Assembly: GCA_964554875.1 (NCBI GenBank)
Contig: CAZKQJ010000018.1
Location: 1-64,000 of the forward strand
Source: Marispirochaeta sp964554875
GTDB lineage: Bacteria > Spirochaetota > Spirochaetia > JC444 > Marispirochaetaceae
Direction of reading: 5' to 3'
DNA length: 64,000 nt
Numbering within the stretch: the stretch's first letter is position 1; each line of letters begins with the position of its first letter. This document shows, piece after piece, positions 59,986 through 64,000 of the stretch. A model generated the notes under the pieces. That model did not search any database, had not been told where the DNA came from, and was given only the letters and a program-made list of their open reading frames with translations. A program made the translations under genes and the position numbers.

Positions 59986-61017
59986 ATGACAAAAGCATAT
60001 AAAATTAAACGGGCTACAATAAAAGATGTCGCCAGCGCCGCCGGGGTTTCCATTGCCACAGTTTCCAGGGTCATTAACGGTAACTACTACGTAAGTCCCG
60101 AGATAGAGAAGAAGGTACAACAGGCCATTACCGATTCAGGATACGTGCCGAATTCCGTAGCCCGCAGCCTGAAAAGTAATACCACATTCCTGATCGGGTT
60201 TATCGTATCTGACATCTCCAACTTCATGCTCATGTCCATCGCCCGGTCAATCGAAAATGTTATCCGCGACAAGGGATACAATCTGCTTGTCTGCAGTACA
60301 GAAAACGATGAAGACCTGGAAAGAAAATATATCGATGCCCTGGTGTCCAGGAATATCTCCGGCATCGTACTGCACAGCACCGGCAAACTCGAAGAGTATA
60401 TAACTCAGGTCAGTCAGCATGTTCCCATAGCTCTGGTCTATCGACATGTGGAACACAGCGGTTTCATCGGCGACACCATCGACACCGACGCCCGGCAGGC
60501 AAGCTACGACATGACGCGGCATCTTATCGACGCGGGACATAAACACATCGGAATGCTGAATGGTTACATGCAGTTCAGCACCAGCCGGGACAGATGGCAA
60601 GGCTTCTGTTCAGCCATGGAAGAAGCGGGCTTAGCGGTTGATGAGAAATATATTGCCAACGGCGACTTTACCGAAGCCGACGGATATAAAGGTACCGGAA
60701 TACTCATGTCCCGGACCCCTCCTCCCACTGCCCTGATAGGCATGAACACAGCAGTTAGCGTCGGCGCCATGAAATATCTGCAGGAAGCCGGAATCTCCAT
60801 TCCGGAGGAAGTCTCCCTCGTATGCTATGGTGAAGTCGAGAACTCGGAACTCATGAAGATATCTCCAACCCGGGTTCCCCAGTTTCCCTCTGATCTGGGG
60901 TCAAAGGTTGGCGAGCTTATCCTGGATCGAATCAAGAACCCCCGGCGGTCCAACCGGGAGGTCATATTCGGGGCCAAGATTATCCCGGGGAATTCCGTAG
61001 CTCCTCCGAAAAAGTGA
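59986..61017 (+). CDS. LacI-family transcriptional regulator
   Basis: 343 residues. The N-terminal LacI helix-turn-helix is TIKDVASAAGVSIATVSRVI with hinge helix NSVARSLKSN, followed by a periplasmic-binding-type effector domain (LIGFIVSDISN, SGIVLHSTG, VSLVCYGEVENSEL). It should sense the substrate of the divergent TRAP system 3 operon and autoregulate through the operator at 59907. Ribosome-binding site GGAGAG before the ATG. Confidence 0.93.
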   Translation: MTKAYKIKRATIKDVASAAGVSIATVSRVINGNYYVSPEIEKKVQQAITDSGYVPNSVARSLKSNTTFLIGFIVSDISNFMLMSIARSIENVIRDKGYNLLVCSTENDEDLERKYIDALVSRNISGIVLHSTGKLEEYITQVSQHVPIALVYRHVEHSGFIGDTIDTDARQASYDMTRHLIDAGHKHIGMLNGYMQFSTSRDRWQGFCSAMEEAGLAVDEKYIANGDFTEADGYKGTGILMSRTPPPTALIGMNTAVSVGAMKYLQEAGISIPEEVSLVCYGEVENSELMKISPTRVPQFPSDLGSKVGELILDRIKNPRRSNREVIFGAKIIPGNSVAPPKK

Positions 61018-61029
61018 ACATCCGGATAA

Positions 61030-61051
61030 GAATGTCTTACGTAGGACATTC
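61030..61051. promoter_or_regulatory. 22-bp near-perfect palindrome upstream of the second LacI-like gene
   Basis: GAATGTCTTACGTAGGACATTC is symmetric except for one central base pair. It lies 14 bases upstream of a TTGTTA-18-TATACT promoter (61065-61094) and just after the preceding regulator gene. It may be an operator, or a transcript-end hairpin for the preceding gene. Confidence 0.5.
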
Positions 61052-61064
61052 CTGTATCAGACCC

Positions 61065-61094
61065 TTGTTATGTCCTGACGATAAGCGTTATACT
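61065..61094 (+). promoter_or_regulatory. Promoter of the second LacI-like regulator
   Basis: TTGTTA (61065-61070), 18 bases, TATACT (61089-61094). Transcription would begin about five bases before the ATG at 61106. Confidence 0.5.
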
Positions 61095-61105
61095 ATCCGC
61101 CAAGC

Positions 61106-62188
61106 ATGCAGGATCGGATTACCCAAAACTCCATTGCCCAGGCTCTGGGATTGTCAATAAAGACAGTCCAGCGTGCCTTTTCGGGATCAGACAAGGTCGC
61201 AGAGGGCACAAAAACCAGTATACACAACTACGCAGCCATGGTCGGATACTCCTGCAACCGAAGCGCCCGGTCGCTGGTACGCAACAACCTGCGCAGCATC
61301 CACCTTTTTTCCTCATCTTCTCCCCATTACTTCTGGTCCAGAGTAGCCGGCGGTATGAAAAGCGCGCTTCGTGAAATCCGGGATTTCGGGTACTCCGCGA
61401 CCTATCACCCCGTAGCGGCCAAAAATACCGGCGCCTATATGAAGGAACTGCAGCGTGCGGCCGGCGCAGGCATGGATGCCGCAGCGGTGGTAAATAACCC
61501 GGAATATGACATGGGAAGGATCTTCGGATTTCTTGACCGGCGAAAGATCCCCTACATTACCCTCAACATTGATGCTGTTGAGACAAACCGACTTGGGTTC
61601 CTGGGTCCTGATTATGGAGCCGGAGGAAGGCTCGCAGCAGAATTCCTGGGAAAAACGATCCGCGGCAGCGGCAGGATACTCATTATACACAACCCGGTAG
61701 ATTCCGAGCACATCCTCGCGGGCGCCCATATCAACGAAGAGCGGCTGCTCCACTTTGTCTCCTACCTGTCGGTACATTTTCCCCGTATAGAACACCAGGT
61801 GGTCTCCTTTGGCTCCCGGCAGAGCAGGGCGGAAATCAGGCAGGAACTTGACGAGATACTTACCGACGAGGCCGACAGTTTTAGCGGCATATACAGTATT
61901 GCGGATATACAGGAGTTGCTGGGCAGGCAGATTCTGCGTCATGGCCTGGAAAGCCGCTACATCATACTTGTCCACGGTGTTAACCTCGAAACCGAGATGT
62001 TCCTGAAATCCCACGCCTTTACCGCGGCAATTCATCAGAATCCCTTCCGACAGGGATACTTCGCGGTAAGGATTCTGGAATACTATCTTGAAAACGAAGC
62101 CATGCCTTCGTCAATCCCCGCAGTCCCCCAGGGTATTCTGCTGGGGAACTCCATGGCTGATCAGGACGATTTTTGGAGGATAGACTAG
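61106..62188 (+). CDS. Divergent LacI-like transcriptional regulator
   Basis: 360 residues. The DNA-binding helices QNSIAQALGLSIKTVQRAFSG resemble LacI (shown in part), with KTVQRAF in place of the usual TVSRVL, and a hinge CNRSARSLVRNN. The effector domain is of the periplasmic-binding type (IPYITLNIDAVETNRLGFLG, RILIIHNP, YIILVHGVN). It belongs to a less common branch with unknown ligand. No strong ribosome-binding site. Its stop codon overlaps the GTG of the next gene by one base (TAGTG). Confidence 0.83.
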   Translation: MQDRITQNSIAQALGLSIKTVQRAFSGSDKVAEGTKTSIHNYAAMVGYSCNRSARSLVRNNLRSIHLFSSSSPHYFWSRVAGGMKSALREIRDFGYSATYHPVAAKNTGAYMKELQRAAGAGMDAAAVVNNPEYDMGRIFGFLDRRKIPYITLNIDAVETNRLGFLGPDYGAGGRLAAEFLGKTIRGSGRILIIHNPVDSEHILAGAHINEERLLHFVSYLSVHFPRIEHQVVSFGSRQSRAEIRQELDEILTDEADSFSGIYSIADIQELLGRQILRHGLESRYIILVHGVNLETEMFLKSHAFTAAIHQNPFRQGYFAVRILEYYLENEAMPSSIPAVPQGILLGNSMADQDDFWRID

Positions 62189-62853
62189 TGTCCCTGCGCC
62201 TTAACTCCCTTCTTAATGGAATGTATGTTTCCCTGGCAAAGATTTGCCCGGATCCCTTGAGCCCGGAGGGCATGCACGGAGCAATAAGCGCAGTAGCCCT
62301 CTCGCCGAATCCGACCCTTCCCAATGCCTGGATTCCTGTTCTGTATAACATGAAGGGAGACCAGCCCGAGTTTCTTGACCGCAATCAGGCCAGGGAGTTC
62401 CTCGATACAGCCATAAACGTGTATAACAGTGTGGTAGCTTCCCTGACCGGAGAGGAAGAGTACTCCCTCACCTTCAGTGTCGGAGAGAAACCGGAAGCCG
62501 GCGAGGTCACCAAGCTGCAGGCCTGGTGCGAAGGATTCATTAAAGGACTCCGTCAAACCGGGGTTGATCCTGCGGATTATGATCTCGATTTTATATCTCT
62601 CATGAGTCCCATCGCCTTCTGCGTAAAGCCGGACTCATTTACCGCCATAGACAACACAGAGGCAAGGGGAGAACATATCCACCGTATAGCCGTCGAGATC
62701 CCCGCAAACCTTGTAGCCCTGAGAAACTATTTTTATCTGGATCTTCAGAAGAAGCGTATGGCCGGGAACAACAGGAACCCTGGACGCAACGATCCCTGCC
62801 CCTGTGGAAGCGGAAAAAAGTACAAGCATTGCTGTGGTAAAACTAATTCTTGA
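62188..62853 (+). CDS. UPF0149/YecA-family protein with C-terminal SEC-C zinc motif
   Basis: 221 residues. The N-terminal two-thirds is a helical UPF0149 domain (LNSLLNGMYVSLAKICPDP, LQAWCEGFIKGL). The C-terminus is the SEC-C metal-binding motif RNDPCPCGSGKKYKHCCG with C-x-C-x8-C-C, as in SecA and YecA. The start is GTG 62188 with GGAGG eight bases upstream; the TTG 15 bases earlier would overlap that site. YecA binds ribosomes and SecA-like partners in E. coli; the role here is unknown. Confidence 0.85.
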   Translation: MSLRLNSLLNGMYVSLAKICPDPLSPEGMHGAISAVALSPNPTLPNAWIPVLYNMKGDQPEFLDRNQAREFLDTAINVYNSVVASLTGEEEYSLTFSVGEKPEAGEVTKLQAWCEGFIKGLRQTGVDPADYDLDFISLMSPIAFCVKPDSFTAIDNTEARGEHIHRIAVEIPANLVALRNYFYLDLQKKRMAGNNRNPGRNDPCPCGSGKKYKHCCGKTNS

Positions 62854-62885
62854 CATCGTGTAGCGCTGGTGTATGATTCAATATC

Positions 62886-63794
62886 ATGATTGAAAGCATG
62901 CCTATAGTTGACGCTCATCATCACTTCTGGGATATACCCCGGAATTATCATCCATGGCTCTGCGATGACCCGATGATCCCTTTCCGCTACGGTGACTACT
63001 CATCTCTTCGCAAGCCCTTTCTTCCGCCTGATTATGAAGCGGCGACCGGAAGGTTTACAGTTATGAAGAGCGTTACCGTAGAAGGGGAATGGAACCCGGC
63101 GGACCCCCTGGGGGAGACACGCTGGATACACCAGGTCGCGAAAGAGTACGGTCGTCCCCATGCCCACGTAGCCCAGGCCTGGCTCGACCTGGACGATGCC
63201 GAAGAGATACTCTCCGGGCAGGCGGATTTTCCCCTCGTACGCAGCGTGCGCCACAAACCCCGAAGCTCCGAGCGCCCGCTTCCGGGAACAGAGACAGAGC
63301 CCGGCGGCATGAGTGATCCGTCCTTTCAGCGGGGCTACTCCTTTCTTTCCCGCTATGGGCTCAGTTTCGATCTGCAGACCCCCTGGTGGCATCTTCCTGA
63401 GGCGCTGAAACTTGGGGAAAAATATCCGGAAACCCGGATTATTCTGAACCACACAGGCCTGCCAAGCGACCGGAGCACTGAAGGCCTTGCAGCATGGCGT
63501 TCCGCAATGAAGACCCTCGCACAATTTCCCGGGGCAGCGGTCAAAATCTCCGGCATTGGCTTACCAGGCAAACCCTGGCAGCTGGAGGATAACCGGAGCA
63601 TCATTCTGGATACCATCGAGATTTTCAGTGTGGACCGCTGCATGTTTGCCAGCAATTTTCCCGTTGACTCCCTGGTGGGAAACTTTGAAACAATTTTTTC
63701 CGGATTCTTTGAAGCGGTCCGTGATTTTAACGAAAGGGACATACGGAAACTGTTTGCGGAAAATGCCCTGCGTATCTACCGGATAGAGGATTAA
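62886..63794 (+). CDS. Amidohydrolase-2 family lactonase-like hydrolase
   Basis: 302-residue TIM-barrel hydrolase beginning VDAHHHFWDI, the metal-binding HxH of the family, with MKSVTVEGEW, RIILNHTGLPSD containing the conserved His, and CMFASNFPVDSL carrying the C-terminal aspartate region. Close families hydrolyse sugar-acid lactones such as L-fucono- or L-rhamnono-lactone and 2-pyrone-4,6-dicarboxylate. A lactonase fits the SDR/dehydratase/TRAP genes in this region although it is not in their operons. ATG 62886 and ATG 62898 are both possible starts; neither has a strong ribosome-binding site. Confidence 0.83.
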   Translation: MIESMPIVDAHHHFWDIPRNYHPWLCDDPMIPFRYGDYSSLRKPFLPPDYEAATGRFTVMKSVTVEGEWNPADPLGETRWIHQVAKEYGRPHAHVAQAWLDLDDAEEILSGQADFPLVRSVRHKPRSSERPLPGTETEPGGMSDPSFQRGYSFLSRYGLSFDLQTPWWHLPEALKLGEKYPETRIILNHTGLPSDRSTEGLAAWRSAMKTLAQFPGAAVKISGIGLPGKPWQLEDNRSIILDTIEIFSVDRCMFASNFPVDSLVGNFETIFSGFFEAVRDFNERDIRKLFAENALRIYRIED

Positions 63795-63851
63795 TCGTCC
63801 GGGGGTGAGCGCTTTTTTGCCGCTGAGGAGCAGCAAAATCTCGGTTCCTGC

Positions 63852-63880
63852 TTGACCGGTAGAAAAAATCAGTGTAAACA
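63852..63880 (+). promoter_or_regulatory. Possible promoter at the right edge
   Basis: TTGACC (63852-63857), 17 bases, TAAACA (63875-63880). It points out of the window, towards an operon that is not visible. Confidence 0.45.
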
Positions 63881-63886
63881 TTAAGC

Positions 63887-63964
63887 ATGTCTGGAATAAT
63901 CTGCAGCTGTACAGCATTCAGTACCGCAGCCGCCGCGGCCGCCCTGAGGGGAGCCGCGGTTTAA
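63887..63964 (+). CDS. Possible 25-residue alanine-rich leader peptide
   Basis: An ATG close to the predicted transcription start opens a 25-codon frame whose product begins MSGIICSCTAF and contains six consecutive alanine codons, ending GAAV. Within it CCGCGGC and GCCGCGG can form a GC-rich hairpin followed by TTTAA. No ribosome-binding site is evident. It may be a regulatory leader, or a chance frame in a GC-rich hairpin. Confidence 0.25.
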   Translation: MSGIICSCTAFSTAAAAAALRGAAV

Positions 63965-64000
63965 GGATATTCCATAATACTGGAATCGTTCACCGCGGAG

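Noticed and set aside
1..64000. CRISPR array, prophage or insertion sequence
   Set aside because: No regularly spaced repeats, phage structural genes or transposase motifs were seen; the only sizeable exact repeat found is the 44-bp pair.

Overview
The window looks like chromosomal DNA from a free-living, probably anaerobic or facultative spirochaete (Spirochaetota, Spirochaeta/Sediminispirochaeta-like). This is inferred from the exported binding proteins, nearly all of which end their signal peptide in an A-G-G-x-K/E-E-type motif common in that group, from the moderately high GC, and from the density of sugar ABC and TRAP uptake systems. I saw no rRNA, tRNA, CRISPR array or insertion sequence. 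No gene-free stretch exceeds 300 bases.

Layout. 1-2.7 kb: the M and S genes of a type I restriction-modification system (minus strand). 2.9-8.9 kb: a minus-strand sugar operon (Gfo/Idh oxidoreductase, TIM-barrel isomerase, ribose-type ABC transporter) opposite a ROK regulator. 9.0-13.0 kb: ROK regulator, PAP2 phosphatase, serine hydrolase and a VapBC toxin-antitoxin pair in one tight run. 13.0-23.6 kb: a GpsA-like dehydrogenase, a phosphonate/phosphite-type ABC transporter, a glutamine synthetase, a patatin phospholipase fused to an outer-membrane barrel, and a large FAD oxidoreductase.

23.64-39.54 kb is the most striking region. It is a 15,854-bp metabolic island flanked by a perfect 44-bp direct repeat. 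The right copy is the 3' end of an exported-protein gene (39494-40708). The left copy is an orphan duplicate of that 3' end, including a stop codon. The island carries a polyol ABC transporter with two different ATPases (glycerol GlpSTPQV-like), a zinc alcohol dehydrogenase resembling erythritol/L-threitol dehydrogenase but lacking the structural-zinc cysteines, DhaK and DhaL, two FGGY kinases, a TIM-barrel isomerase, a glycerol-1-phosphate dehydrogenase-like enzyme and a SorC regulator. No recombinase is present. Together these suggest import of a C3-C5 polyol and two parallel routes to a ketose phosphate: oxidise then phosphorylate (ADH, DhaKL) or phosphorylate then oxidise (FGGY kinase, AraM-like dehydrogenase).

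41-64 kb: a sugar-acid region with three TRAP transporters. A GntR-type regulator, SDR, IlvD/Edd-type dehydratase and Fe-alcohol dehydrogenase diverge from DctPQM plus an Fe-S aldo/keto reductase. A second DctPQM follows. A third DctPQM is followed by a PPC/DUF296 protein, an SDR and an AEC transporter, and is divergent from a LacI regulator with clear promoters and operators. BASS-type transporter, second LacI-like regulator, UPF0149/SEC-C and lactonase-like amidohydrolase genes complete the region.

A window-wide pattern is that all six binding-protein genes are separated from their membrane-component genes by a 73-195-bp gap containing a strong hairpin, while most other operon junctions overlap or nearly touch.
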